Positions 43,101 to 51,609 of a DNA stretch of 64,000 nucleotides are shown here, in pieces (position 1 is the stretch's first letter; each line of letters starts with the position of its first letter). Under the pieces are notes generated by a model that saw only the letters and a program-made list of their open reading frames with translations, did no database searches and was not told where the DNA came from. The stretch lies in NCBI GenBank assembly GCA_016860845.1, contig BOKF01000008.1, positions 62,001 to 126,000 of the forward strand. The letters run 5' to 3'. This DNA comes from Chloroflexota bacterium. Its GTDB lineage: Bacteria > Chloroflexota > Anaerolineae > 4572-78 > J111. The position numbers were made by a program, and so were the translations under genes.

Positions 43101-43931
43101 TCAAGATTGTTGCTTTTTACTGCCGGAATAAAACTCCGGGTACAATTTTTTCACACATTCGGGGCAGATGCCGTGGCTAAATTCCACTTCAGCATGGTCT
43201 CTGATATAAACTTCAACCTGATGCCAATAGCCATCATCATCTCGGATTTTTTTGCACGAAGCGCAAATCGGCAGCAGGCCGCTTAATGTTTTGACTCGGG
43301 CCAGGGCTTCTTGAAGTTGGACGATTATTTTCTCTTTTTCTTCTTCGGCTCTGCGGCGCTCTGTATTCTCTTCTTGCAATTGGAGATACGCCTCTTGCAA
43401 ATCTCGCGTCCGTGCTGCCACCAGTTCCTCAAGTTTTTCGCGATGCCTGATTAACTCTTCATGGTCCTGTTTGAGCTGTGTTACATCTTCTGAGATAAAA
43501 ATCGCTCCAATTATTTCCCCATCCCGCACAATGGGCGCTCCCCTGATGTTAGAATAAGCATCTTGGACGCCGCCGCTGGTGATGGGGAAATGAACTTCCC
43601 ACTCCTCCATCTTTTCTCCGGCGAGCACACGCTTGTATTTTTCGATTAATCCTGCGCGAACGATACTGGGTCGGCTCAAGATAGACTGATTCAAATAATC
43701 CTGTTTTGTTGTTTTGCCCCGGCCCATTTGCCGAAGATGGTAAGGGTTGACCTCGATGATGATCCCGTTTCTATCTACCACCTGGATTGAGGTCGGGGCC
43801 GTTTCAAAGATCGTTTTATATTTTTCGGCGGACTCCCGCAGAGCCTCGACTTCGTTTTTGAGGTCAAGATTTTCTTTTTCCAGATCTTTAATTCTCTGCT
43901 TGAGTTCGCCTGGCGTGGTTTTCGGATGCAT
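43101..43931 (-). CDS. PAS sensor protein with C-terminal Cys4-type motif
   Basis: 276 aa. Coiled coil (about 5-40), PAS domain (about 42-160, FETAPTSIQVVDRNGIIIEVNPYH), long coiled coil (160-225), then ICASCKKIRDDDGYWHQVE and ISHGICPECVKKLYP-like FSHGICPECVKKLYPEFY. The CxxC...CxxC pair suggests a zinc or Fe-S site; this module is known at the ends of PAS/GAF/GGDEF sensors in many bacteria without a settled role. No kinase or cyclase output is present. Lies in the island within the nucleoside importer operon. Confidence 0.8.
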   Translation of the reverse strand: MHPKTTPGELKQRIKDLEKENLDLKNEVEALRESAEKYKTIFETAPTSIQVVDRNGIIIEVNPYHLRQMGRGKTTKQDYLNQSILSRPSIVRAGLIEKYKRVLAGEKMEEWEVHFPITSGGVQDAYSNIRGAPIVRDGEIIGAIFISEDVTQLKQDHEELIRHREKLEELVAARTRDLQEAYLQLQEENTERRRAEEEKEKIIVQLQEALARVKTLSGLLPICASCKKIRDDDGYWHQVEVYIRDHAEVEFSHGICPECVKKLYPEFYSGSKKQQS

Positions 43932-43984
43932 AAAAATTCCAGAATGTTGCGTACCGATATATCGTCACTGACTAACCTTCTACA

Positions 43985-44914
43985 TCACAATAATAAGTGA
44001 TGGGCCAGCGAAGGTTGATTGCTGCCCTCTTCGAGAAAGCGACGTAGACGTTCCTTCACCGGGATTGGGCTGAAGCCAAATTCATTGCTAAAACGACTGC
44101 CATTGATTGCCTCCGGCAGACCGCTCACCGGTGTCAAGCCATAAGTAAACTCGATACTGCTATTGAGCGTTTGGATATAGGCCGCCAGTTCGCCAAACCG
44201 CCAATTTTCGGCAGGGGTGTTGTAAATTGTATAAGTTATCCGGGTTTCGGCTACGAAGCTCCTGATAAGTTCGGCCACATCGTCCACATAAATCAGGGGA
44301 AACCTCTGGCTGGCCTGGTAAGGGAAGTTGATGGGGGCCGGCCGGTTTACCTTCAGTTTTTCAAAAATTTCGTAGCGCCACGGCGAGGCGGTCTGCATCA
44401 CCCCCGGGCTGATGACCGAGGCAATGCGCAACGCCACAAACTGCATCCCGTATTTCTGCCGGTAACTTTCCCCCACAATTTCAACGTAGCGCTTGCAGAG
44501 GCCGTAGACACTTTCCGGCGAGGCCGGCTCCGATTCCGCCACTTCGCCGTATTGAGCATAAGGTTTTGAACCGTAGGCGCTGATGGAACTGCCGTAAATG
44601 AATTTTGGGATCTGAGCTTGAACCGCCGCCTCCAGCAGGCCAAGACTGCCGCCGATATTCACCCGCATCGCCTCTTGCGGCTGTTTTTGCGAAGCGGTGT
44701 TCAGCAGCGAGGCCAGATGGACGATGGCTGTAAAGGAATAGCTGCGGAATAATTCATCCAGGAACGCCTGGCTGGTCAAATCGCCCTGGACCGTTTGGCA
44801 GGGCAGGCCGGTGATCCTGTTTCGATCAACGGCGACGACCTCGTAGTCGTGGGCCGCTAACAGCCCGCAGACCTGTCTCCCAATCAATCCGCCGCCGCCG
44901 GTGACAAGAATCAT
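43985..44914 (-). CDS. NAD-dependent epimerase/dehydratase (extended SDR)
   Basis: 309 aa. Rossmann motif VTGGGGLIGRQVC at the N-terminus, then VHLASLLNTASQ, the active-site YGSSISAYG and YGLCKRYVE (Tyr-x-x-x-Lys type, here YGLCK), and substrate domain RFPLIYVDDVAELI. Acts on a nucleotide sugar or similar. 112 nt from the FKBP gene; 53 nt before the PAS gene. No other sugar-nucleotide genes are near. Confidence 0.85.
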   Translation of the reverse strand: MILVTGGGGLIGRQVCGLLAAHDYEVVAVDRNRITGLPCQTVQGDLTSQAFLDELFRSYSFTAIVHLASLLNTASQKQPQEAMRVNIGGSLGLLEAAVQAQIPKFIYGSSISAYGSKPYAQYGEVAESEPASPESVYGLCKRYVEIVGESYRQKYGMQFVALRIASVISPGVMQTASPWRYEIFEKLKVNRPAPINFPYQASQRFPLIYVDDVAELIRSFVAETRITYTIYNTPAENWRFGELAAYIQTLNSSIEFTYGLTPVSGLPEAINGSRFSNEFGFSPIPVKERLRRFLEEGSNQPSLAHHLLL

Positions 44915-45011
44915 TCTTCGTTGCCTGGCCGGTTGTCTTCACTCATTGTCGTCCATATACTGCGGCGGACTTTGCCCAACGCGCTCTGTAAATGTTCATT
45001 GTAAACCTGCC

Positions 45012-45040
45012 CTTACGTATCACGCATTACGCATCATTAC
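45012..45040. repeat. TTACGCATCACGCA repeat on the FKBP stop
   Basis: CTTACGTATCACGCATTACGCATCATTAC covers the stop codon at 45027. Same word as 8583 and 62894, here without the second arm. Confidence 0.6.
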
Positions 45041-45353
45041 TCACTTCCAACAGTTCAATCTCAAAAATCAGCACGGCGTTCGCCGGGATCAGCCCCAGCA
45101 CGCCCGCTGCGCCATAAGCCAGGTGCGGGCTGACTCGCACCCGCCGCCGGCCGCCCACCCGCATCCCTTCGACCCCGTGCGCCAGGCCGGAGATCACCTC
45201 CCGGCTGCCCACCCGAAAAGTGCAGGTGGTGTTCTCCTGGAATTTATCCCCGTGATTCAAGAAGCCGGTGTAGCGAAGGGTGACGGTCTGGCCTCGTTCG
45301 GCGGTCAGGCCATTGCCGGGGCGCAGTTCTTCGATTTCAATACCTTTGCGCAT
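45027..45353 (-). CDS. FKBP-type peptidyl-prolyl isomerase
   Basis: 108 aa, a single FKBP domain with no signal peptide: VTLRYTGFLNHGDKFQENT, VISGLAHGVEGMRVGGRRRVRVSPHLAYGAAG and ANAVLIFEIELLEV. The active-site Asp of YTGxLxDG is replaced (NHGDKF), so activity may be lower. Its ATG shares one base with the DUF2283 stop (TAATG), so it is translationally coupled to that gene and through it to the restriction enzyme. A chaperone for the 925-aa enzyme is possible but unproven. Confidence 0.9.
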   Translation of the reverse strand: MRKGIEIEELRPGNGLTAERGQTVTLRYTGFLNHGDKFQENTTCTFRVGSREVISGLAHGVEGMRVGGRRRVRVSPHLAYGAAGVLGLIPANAVLIFEIELLEVSNDA

Positions 45354-45577
45354 TAACCTTTTGCAGAAGCGTTTAGCACAGTAATTCCAACAACGTCGCT
45401 GTCGTGGTAATGATAAATGAAGTCTTCTTCCTCCATTACGCTGTCATTGGCCTGCTGCGGTTTGCGAAAGCTGATGTAAAGAACATCGGCCTGCTCGTCA
45501 TAGTCTATCCAGAAGTGACGGGCAGGTACGGCCAGCAGTGGCGCAATCAAAGCGCGAGGAAAGGTTATCTTGGTCAT
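45353..45577 (-). CDS. DUF2283 small protein
   Basis: 74 aa from ATG 45577. Matches DUF2283 by IDYDEQADVLYISFRKPQQANDSV and the end VVGITVLNAS. These short beta proteins often appear beside putative toxin-antitoxin or restriction genes. The start overlaps the stop of the MmeI-like gene (ATGA), and its stop touches the FKBP start: three genes without a gap. No DUF4258-type toxin is adjacent. Confidence 0.85.
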   Translation of the reverse strand: MTKITFPRALIAPLLAVPARHFWIDYDEQADVLYISFRKPQQANDSVMEEEDFIYHYHDSDVVGITVLNASAKG

Positions 45578-48351
45578 CGTCGCGCTCTTTTCTTCGCGCT
45601 TTTCTCCATCGCCTGTACCAGCGGTTCGGTGTATTGGCGATACAAAGCAAACAGAAATTCCAACCGCTCCAATTCTGACTTGAACGGCCTGGAACGATAG
45701 CAAGTATCAACCGCCGCATCCAGCGCCTTATGCGCGTTGAGTAACGCCTTAGGCATGGCGATGGGGTCATACAAATCGGCCAGAGTTGCGTCGGGGAACT
45801 TGGCCCGCGTGTCTAACACAGTTTGGGCCGCATGCTCTATCCGCTGAATTTGGGCGGCAGCGGGTTGGAGCGGCCACGGGAAGTTATTGTAGACAATATT
45901 GTTTGAATAGCGGTAGCGCCCCTCTAACCTACCACAGACTTGACGCATCCAAGCCATATGCATGGCTGAGGTGATGACCCCAAAGTGATAGAGGGTGGCG
46001 TTAGCAACAGTATTGGCTAGATTGCTGGCAATTGTGTGTTTAGAGAGGAAACCAATGGGTATGTAATATCGTTGTTCGGAAGATACGCCGGGAATTAACA
46101 AATAGTCCGAGTCGGGTTGTCGAATTTCTCCAAACAGGTAAGGCACATCCGCCAATTTTTTAGTTGCACCTCGTTGACTTGCCGACCGATGCTTTCTTAC
46201 GTTCTCCACGCGCTTCATTACTTCAGGCATTGAGCGTAGTTCTGAAGATGAAGCATCCCTTAACCACAAACACCAACGGCTCTCGCCATTGATAAATTCA
46301 TGTGAACCAAGAAACGGGTGAATAAACTTTTCAACTTTCGGCTCTTTAAGCAAAAATTCATTTTTTTCATCATCATTGAGAAGTAAATAGCCGCCGTCAT
46401 TCGGCATACTGCCAAAGCTGATTTCTGGTACATTACACAATGGTTTTTTGCGGCTCAAGATGACAATATCATCGGCATCTATCAAGTATGGATTGATATT
46501 CTTTGCCCTTATCTCCATCGGCTCGGCTTGAGGTGTTTCGTAATCATAGATATATTTGGAAGTAGCGTCTAACACGGCAAAACCGACGATTACACAAAAA
46601 ACAGCGGCTTTGCCTCGCGCTTCGTTAGACCATTTGAAGGTGCGATGGGCGAAGTGAATCTTAATTCCCTGGCTCAGAAGGTGTGACCATAAAACGCCTA
46701 CCTGTTCACCTTGCACAATCGAATTGGTGGAAACAAAGGCAGTTTTGATAGAGGTATTTCTGATGAATTGAACAGTTTTCACATACCAGGTGCTAACGTA
46801 GTCGAGTATGCCATAATTGTTAATTCCTGAGCAAACAAGTTCCATGTCTTTATTTTGGTCAGCGGATCGGTTTTGTTTGCCTACAAAGGGTGGATTACCA
46901 AGGATGTAAAGTGTTGTTGTTTGGCCGTTGGTAGTCGGTTTGGGCACAATAGTCGCCCAATCGAGGCGCAAGGCATTGCCGTGTTTGATGTTGGCCGATT
47001 TTTGCAAGGGTAGCCGGACGAACGTCAGACCGAACTCCTGCGAAAGCTGCATATTCATCTGGTGGTCGGTCAACCACAAAGCCACTTCGGCAATACGGGC
47101 GGGGAACTCTTCAAGTTCGATACCGTACATGGCGTCAACGTCAATTTTGGAGATAAGGCTGACATCAGTGGTCAACTGATAGCCGTTCTGCCCCGAAAGT
47201 TGGCGAAGCTGCTTGAGAATGTCAATTTCCAGGCGGCGCAGCTCCCGATAGGTTATGACCAAAAAATTGCCACAACCACACGCTGGATCGAAAAAACGTA
47301 GCCGAGCCAAGCGTTCGTGCAGTTGCCTCAACTTGCGAGCATCACGCCGGCAGGCCTCAAACTCGCGGCGCAGACCATCCAGAAACAGGCCGCGCACCAC
47401 TTTTAGAATATTTTTCTCTGAGGTGTAATGCGCTCCCAGGTTGCGCCGTTTTTCCGGGTCCATCACCGACTGGAACATGGAACCGAAAATGGCTGGTGAC
47501 ACTTTGCTCCAATCGAATGAACAACACTCCAAGAGGATTTTGCGCATCTTGGCGTTGAAAGATGGAATAGAGAGAGCTTCGCCAAAAAGTGAGCCATTGA
47601 CATGGGGAAACAATTGTTGTTCTTCATCCATCGTGGTCTGGCGCTTTTGAGTTGGTCGGTTGAGGGTTTGAAAAATAGTGGCAATGATTGCTCCGGTATC
47701 AGAGCCATTTGGGTTGGTTCTGGTTTCGATGAAGAACTCAAAATGATCTTTGGGAAAAATTCCGGTGTCGTCAGCAAACAAACAGTAAATGAGCCGCACC
47801 AAAAAGATTTCTAATTCATGCCCCTCGTAACCGCTGGCAAGTAGGGCGTCATGCAATTCACCCATTTTCTCGGCAACCTGGATATTTACAGGATCTTCGT
47901 CGTGGTAAGTTCGCTTTTTGTAACCGGAAATAAAGCCGAAAAGATGAACCTTTTCAGGCAATTCAGCCAGTGTGAAATCAAAGTGTTTATCTTCATCAAG
48001 GTCGTATAGACGAAAATTATTGAAGTCGGAAACAAGTACATACTTGGGCAAGTCCTGTTCTTTGATGCCAGGAAAATAATCAAGTGCTTGCTGGTAGGCT
48101 TTGGCTAAATCTTGACCTTTGGATTTGTGCTCAACCAAGAGTGTCCCTTTCCAAAAAAGATCAATTGAACCTCCCTTGTTAGCCAATTTCTTAACCGGTT
48201 CTTCAAAAGAAGCAACACGTCTGCGGGTTAGACCAAAAATGTTAAAAAATTCGTTCCAGAAAGTCTGGGCCTCAGCACGTTCGCGGGAGGCACCTGACCA
48301 CTCATGGACAAACTCTAAAGCTCGGTCTCTGATTTCTTTTTGACTGAGCAC
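45574..48351 (-). CDS. MmeI-like single-chain type IIL restriction-modification enzyme
   Basis: 925 aa, the usual MmeI length. N-terminal nuclease site D64-x9-E74-x-K76 (IDLFWKGTLLVEHKSKG), exactly the MmeI pattern. Helical spacer to about 340, then adenine methyltransferase with SAM motif FFDPACGCGNFL (353-364) and catalytic NPPF (486-489). The C-terminal 350 residues hold the target-recognition domain and end helices. Methylates and cuts some distance from its site. GTG start 48351 with a G-rich site inside the preceding ATPase gene. The gene is clearly lower in GC than its neighbours. Confidence 0.9.
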   Translation of the reverse strand: MLSQKEIRDRALEFVHEWSGASRERAEAQTFWNEFFNIFGLTRRRVASFEEPVKKLANKGGSIDLFWKGTLLVEHKSKGQDLAKAYQQALDYFPGIKEQDLPKYVLVSDFNNFRLYDLDEDKHFDFTLAELPEKVHLFGFISGYKKRTYHDEDPVNIQVAEKMGELHDALLASGYEGHELEIFLVRLIYCLFADDTGIFPKDHFEFFIETRTNPNGSDTGAIIATIFQTLNRPTQKRQTTMDEEQQLFPHVNGSLFGEALSIPSFNAKMRKILLECCSFDWSKVSPAIFGSMFQSVMDPEKRRNLGAHYTSEKNILKVVRGLFLDGLRREFEACRRDARKLRQLHERLARLRFFDPACGCGNFLVITYRELRRLEIDILKQLRQLSGQNGYQLTTDVSLISKIDVDAMYGIELEEFPARIAEVALWLTDHQMNMQLSQEFGLTFVRLPLQKSANIKHGNALRLDWATIVPKPTTNGQTTTLYILGNPPFVGKQNRSADQNKDMELVCSGINNYGILDYVSTWYVKTVQFIRNTSIKTAFVSTNSIVQGEQVGVLWSHLLSQGIKIHFAHRTFKWSNEARGKAAVFCVIVGFAVLDATSKYIYDYETPQAEPMEIRAKNINPYLIDADDIVILSRKKPLCNVPEISFGSMPNDGGYLLLNDDEKNEFLLKEPKVEKFIHPFLGSHEFINGESRWCLWLRDASSSELRSMPEVMKRVENVRKHRSASQRGATKKLADVPYLFGEIRQPDSDYLLIPGVSSEQRYYIPIGFLSKHTIASNLANTVANATLYHFGVITSAMHMAWMRQVCGRLEGRYRYSNNIVYNNFPWPLQPAAAQIQRIEHAAQTVLDTRAKFPDATLADLYDPIAMPKALLNAHKALDAAVDTCYRSRPFKSELERLEFLFALYRQYTEPLVQAMEKSAKKRARR

Positions 48352-48358
48352 CGTTACT

Positions 48359-49861
48359 TTACCCCCTCACCCCGGCCATCAACAACCCCAGCCGCTCCGT
48401 ATCCGCTTCCGCCGCCGGGAGGATGCCCATAATCTCACCCTCATAGATCACGGCGATTCGGTCCGACAGCTCAAAAATCTCGTCCAAATCCTCGGAGATG
48501 AGCAGAACGGCCGCGCCCCGGTCGCGCTGCTCCAGGAGCTTGCCGCGCACGTACTCGGTCGCGCCCACGTCGAGGCCGCGCGTCGGCTGGGCGACGACAA
48601 TCACCTGGGGGTTTTGCTCAAAGACGCGGGCCAGAATCACCTTTTGCATATTGCCGCCGGATAGGGTGCGGATTTTATCGCCCGGCGCGGCCTTGATCCC
48701 GTAGGCGGCGATCAACTTCTCGGCGTGCTGCTGGATCTGCCGCCGTTTCAGCAAGCCCGCCGGCGCAAAGCTGTCCAGGTGTTCCAGGGCCATGTTCTGG
48801 GCCACCGTCATCTCGCCGACCACGCTGGCGTGGCGGTCCTCGGGAATCCGGCCCACCCCGGCGGCCATCATCTCCGCCGGGCCGGCATTCGTCAGGTCGC
48901 GCCCGGCCACGCTGACCCGCCCGCCGCTGCAGCGGCGCGTCCCGGCCAGAACCTCGGCCAACTCGCTCTGCCCGTTACCTGACACCCCGGCCAGCCCCAG
49001 AATTTCCCCGGCGTGGACGGCCAGAGTAATCCCTTTGAGCGCTGGCAGGCCTTGGTTATCATGCGCCGCGACCCCCTCCAGTTGCAGCGCAACCTTGGCC
49101 GTTTCGCCATCGCCGGGCTGGTCTTTCGTCACCCCGAACGTTTCGCGGCCCACCATCATCCGGGCGAGCTGGGCCGGCGTCGTCTCGCCGGTCGCCACCG
49201 TGCCGATGACCTTGCCGCCGCGCAGCACCGTCACCTGCTGGGTAATGCTCATGACTTCGTTGAGCTTGTGGCTGATAAAAATGACCGACAGGCCGCTCCG
49301 CTGTAAATGCTGCAAGGTCGCAAAAAGCTGCTCCACCTCCTGCGGGACCAGCACCGCGGTCGGCTCGTCCAGGATCAGTACCCTGGCCTGGCGGTACAGC
49401 GCCTTCAAAATCTCGACCCGCTGCCGCTGGCCCACCGATAAATTTTTGACCAGGGCCGTCGGCTCTACCTCGATGCCGTACTGGGCCGAAGCCGCCCCGA
49501 CCTTCCGGTGCGCTTCCTTCAGGTCCAGCCGGAACGCGCCGCTGTAGCCCAGGACAATATTTTCGGTCACGGTCAACGGCGGCACCAGGGCAAAGTGCTG
49601 CGTGACCATGCCGATGCCCCGGCCAATCGCATCTTTGGGCGACTTGATGGGAGCCGGCTGGCCGCTGACCAGGATCTCCCCCTCGTCGGCGTGGTAGAGA
49701 CCGTAGAGAATGCGCATCAGCGTGCTTTTGCCCGCGCCGTTCTCGCCCAGCAAGGCATGGATTTCGCCCTGGCGCAGGCTGAAATCAACCCTGTCATTGG
49801 CGACCAACGGGCCAAAGCGTTTGGTAATCTGCCGCATTTCGACGGCATGGGTGTGGTTCAC
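48359..49861 (-). CDS. Nucleoside-type ABC transporter ATPase (NupO/YufO-like), two domains
   Basis: 500 aa from GTG 49861 (AAGGA 6 nt upstream); a longer frame to 50197 reads antisense of bmp and a REP element. N-half: Walker A LGENGAGKSTLM, VTQHFALVPPLTV at the Q-loop, signature LSVGQRQRVEILKAL, Walker B VLILDEPTAVLVPQE, ISHKLNEV. C-half: AGVSGNGQSELAEVLAG, LSGGNMQKVILARVF, VIVAQPTRGLDVGA. Typical of BMP-type importers. The gene next downstream is the MmeI-like enzyme, only 7 nt away. Confidence 0.94.
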   Translation of the reverse strand: MNHTHAVEMRQITKRFGPLVANDRVDFSLRQGEIHALLGENGAGKSTLMRILYGLYHADEGEILVSGQPAPIKSPKDAIGRGIGMVTQHFALVPPLTVTENIVLGYSGAFRLDLKEAHRKVGAASAQYGIEVEPTALVKNLSVGQRQRVEILKALYRQARVLILDEPTAVLVPQEVEQLFATLQHLQRSGLSVIFISHKLNEVMSITQQVTVLRGGKVIGTVATGETTPAQLARMMVGRETFGVTKDQPGDGETAKVALQLEGVAAHDNQGLPALKGITLAVHAGEILGLAGVSGNGQSELAEVLAGTRRCSGGRVSVAGRDLTNAGPAEMMAAGVGRIPEDRHASVVGEMTVAQNMALEHLDSFAPAGLLKRRQIQQHAEKLIAAYGIKAAPGDKIRTLSGGNMQKVILARVFEQNPQVIVVAQPTRGLDVGATEYVRGKLLEQRDRGAAVLLISEDLDEIFELSDRIAVIYEGEIMGILPAAEADTERLGLLMAGVRG

Positions 49862-49909
49862 GGGTAATCCTTCGATGAAGGGACCGCCGACGGCTGACCA
49901 CTGTGTGAA

Positions 49910-49984
49910 CCCCCACCAAAACCTCCCCCTCTGAGGGGGAGGGCAGGGAGGGGGTCGGTCTGCAGTCATTGGTCGGCGGTCGTT
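49910..49984. repeat. C/G-rich palindrome plus GACCGCC words on the bmp stop
   Basis: CTCCCCCTC (49923-49931)/GAGGGGGAG (49933-49941) inside a C/G-rich block, followed by GGTCGGTCTGCAGTCATTGG and GTCGGCGGTCG. The last word reaches the bmp stop codon at 49983. Confidence 0.65.
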
Positions 49985-51095
49985 ATTCTGCTGCTGCCTT
50001 CGACGACGCCGGCGGCGGCGCTTCGTCAATGTCCACCCGGAACAGCCCGCTGACAATTTCCTGCTCTTTCGCCTTAACCTGATCCAGCAGCTCTTGAGGA
50101 ATGCCGCCTGTGACCTCCTCATTAACCGGGGCCAGGGTCGCGCCGCCCTTGGCGACCATACTGAAATCCTTGAGGTCCTGAGCGGTGTAAGTCCCACCGG
50201 CGACCTGGTTGATGATATACTCGACGGTCGGATTCATATTCCAGACCGGGCCGCTGACCACGTTTTCGGGGGCCAGCTCCTTCTGGTCGCTCATGTTGCC
50301 AAAAGCGTACAGCCCTTTTTCCGCCGCCGCTTCGATAACCCCAAAGCGCTCGGCAAAGAGGACATCCGCCCCGGCATCCACCTGGGCCAGGGCCGCCTCT
50401 TTGGCCGCCGCCGGGTCGAACCAGCTATTGATGAAGGTCGTTTTGACATCCACCTCTGGGTTGACCGCCGTTGCTCCGGCAATAAAGGCATTGGTGATGC
50501 GGTTCACTTCGGGCACAGGGAAGCCGCCGACCACGCCGATGACGTTGCTCTTGGTCAGCCCGCCAGCCAGCATCCCGCTCAGGTAGGCCGGCTCGTGAAT
50601 CCAGTTGTCAAACACCGAGAAATTCGGCTCGGCCGGGCCGCCGCCGGAGCCGAAGACAAAGGCGATTTCGGGATAATCGGCGGCGACGCGGCGCACCGCC
50701 TCCTCATTGCCAAAGGCATCGCCAAAGATGATGTTGGGCTGATTGTTCTCGGCGACTTCACGCAGCACCCGTTCCATGTCACCGGCGTAGCCGATATCGT
50801 CGGTGTAGGTATACTCAATTTTACCCTCATCCTTGGCCTTGTTCAGGGCGGCGTGAATCACGCCATCCCACGGCTCTTCGATGGCCGTGGCGTAGGCCCC
50901 AAAAACGACCAGTTTCCCGGCCGCTGCCTCGGCTGGGGTCGCCGGAACCTCAACCGTGACGATTTTCTCAACTTCTTTTTCCACGATGACGGTTTCGACC
51001 ACCGTCACCGTTTCGGGCGTCGGCGCAGCGCCGCAGGCCGCAATCAACCCCAGCCCCAGCGTGGCTATCACCAACAGGACCAGTCTCTTTAACAT
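49983..51095 (-). CDS. BMP family nucleoside-binding lipoprotein
   Basis: 370 aa. Lipoprotein signal (MLKRLVLLVIATLGLGLIAAC, Cys21), short low-complexity spacer, then the BMP/Med domain: NIIFGDAFGNEEAVRRVAADYPEIAFVFGSGG, HEPAYLSGMLAGGLTKSNVIGVVGG, and VLFAERFGVIEAAAEKGLYAFGNM. Captures nucleosides or purines for the importer ATPase and permeases. First gene of the operon; the leader contains a hairpin. Confidence 0.92.
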   Translation of the reverse strand: MLKRLVLLVIATLGLGLIAACGAAPTPETVTVVETVIVEKEVEKIVTVEVPATPAEAAAGKLVVFGAYATAIEEPWDGVIHAALNKAKDEGKIEYTYTDDIGYAGDMERVLREVAENNQPNIIFGDAFGNEEAVRRVAADYPEIAFVFGSGGGPAEPNFSVFDNWIHEPAYLSGMLAGGLTKSNVIGVVGGFPVPEVNRITNAFIAGATAVNPEVDVKTTFINSWFDPAAAKEAALAQVDAGADVLFAERFGVIEAAAEKGLYAFGNMSDQKELAPENVVSGPVWNMNPTVEYIINQVAGGTYTAQDLKDFSMVAKGGATLAPVNEEVTGGIPQELLDQVKAKEQEIVSGLFRVDIDEAPPPASSKAAAE

Positions 51096-51120
51096 CTAAG
51101 CATCCTCCTTTTTTAGTAAA

Positions 51121-51165
51121 ATTAACAATTAACCATTGACGATTCACGATTGACCATTAATTCGG
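51121..51165. repeat. CATTGACGATTCACGATT repeat upstream of bmp
   Basis: AACAATTAACCATTGACG and CACGATTGACCATTAATT words, period about 8-9, mirror-like at the ends (AATTAA / TTAATT). Confidence 0.55.
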
Positions 51166-51190
51166 CTTCACCTCCATTTAATGATACAAA

Positions 51191-51238
51191 CAGAGTCGAG
51201 GCTTTAAACGCGAAAACTCGCCGCAAGGCTCGACTCTG
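51191..51238 (-). promoter_or_regulatory. Hairpin in the bmp leader
   Basis: Arms CAGAGTCGAG (51191-51200) and CTCGACTCTG (51229-51238), perfect, with a further partial stem, followed on the minus strand by TTTGTATC. Could be a weak terminator/attenuator. It does not match the purine riboswitch core. Confidence 0.45.
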
Positions 51239-51305
51239 CTAAATTCAACCGTTGACAGCATTGTCTCTTGTCATTTGAGCCAAGATTTTACCCCCATCTT
51301 TCAAT

Positions 51306-51508
51306 TTAGCAAACGATTGTTCCAGCGTTCAGTATTTTAACTAATTCTCCCAGAGCATCCTCATGGCCAGATGCACCACCTCCGCGCCCATCTCTTTGAG
51401 TGATTTCTGGGTCGCTTTCTGCACCGGGATTTGCCCAATGCCGACAATACTGACCCCCGCAGCAGATCGTTGGCCATAGATCTTGGAAGTTATCCTTTTT
51501 GACGAAAT
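51306..51508 (-). pseudogene. Frameshifted N-terminal fragment of a thiolase-like gene
   Basis: One frame reads GVSIVGIGQIPVQKATQKSL and KEMGAEVVHLAM, then the next frame continues EDALGELVKILNAGTIVC to TAA at 51306. VGIGQTPVG...SLxELGAEAVxxALEDA is the start of SCP-x-type thiolases. No start codon, one frameshift and no rest of the gene, so a decayed fragment. Confidence 0.5.
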
Positions 51509-51530
51509 TTATCAATTCATCGCGCTGGTG

Positions 51531-51562
51531 TATAATCACGCCGCTTCACGGCATGGTATAAT
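51531..51562 (+). promoter_or_regulatory. Two candidate -10 boxes for the CodA-like gene
   Basis: TATAAT at 51531-51536 and at 51557-51562, the first behind TGG (near-extended), the second behind TGG as well (TGGTATAAT). No convincing -35. Leaders of about 70 or 40 nt. Confidence 0.5.
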
Positions 51563-51609
51563 AAACCCTGCCGGATGACAAATGCTATTTTGAGGGTAGG
51601 AGAGTCACC

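Noticed and set aside
49862..50197. N-terminal extension of the nucleoside ATPase
   Set aside because: It overlaps bmp coding DNA and a REP element; GTG 49861 has a good ribosome site and gives the normal protein start.
51096..51300. Purine riboswitch before the bmp gene
   Set aside because: The leader hairpin lacks the conserved junction residues of the purine aptamer.
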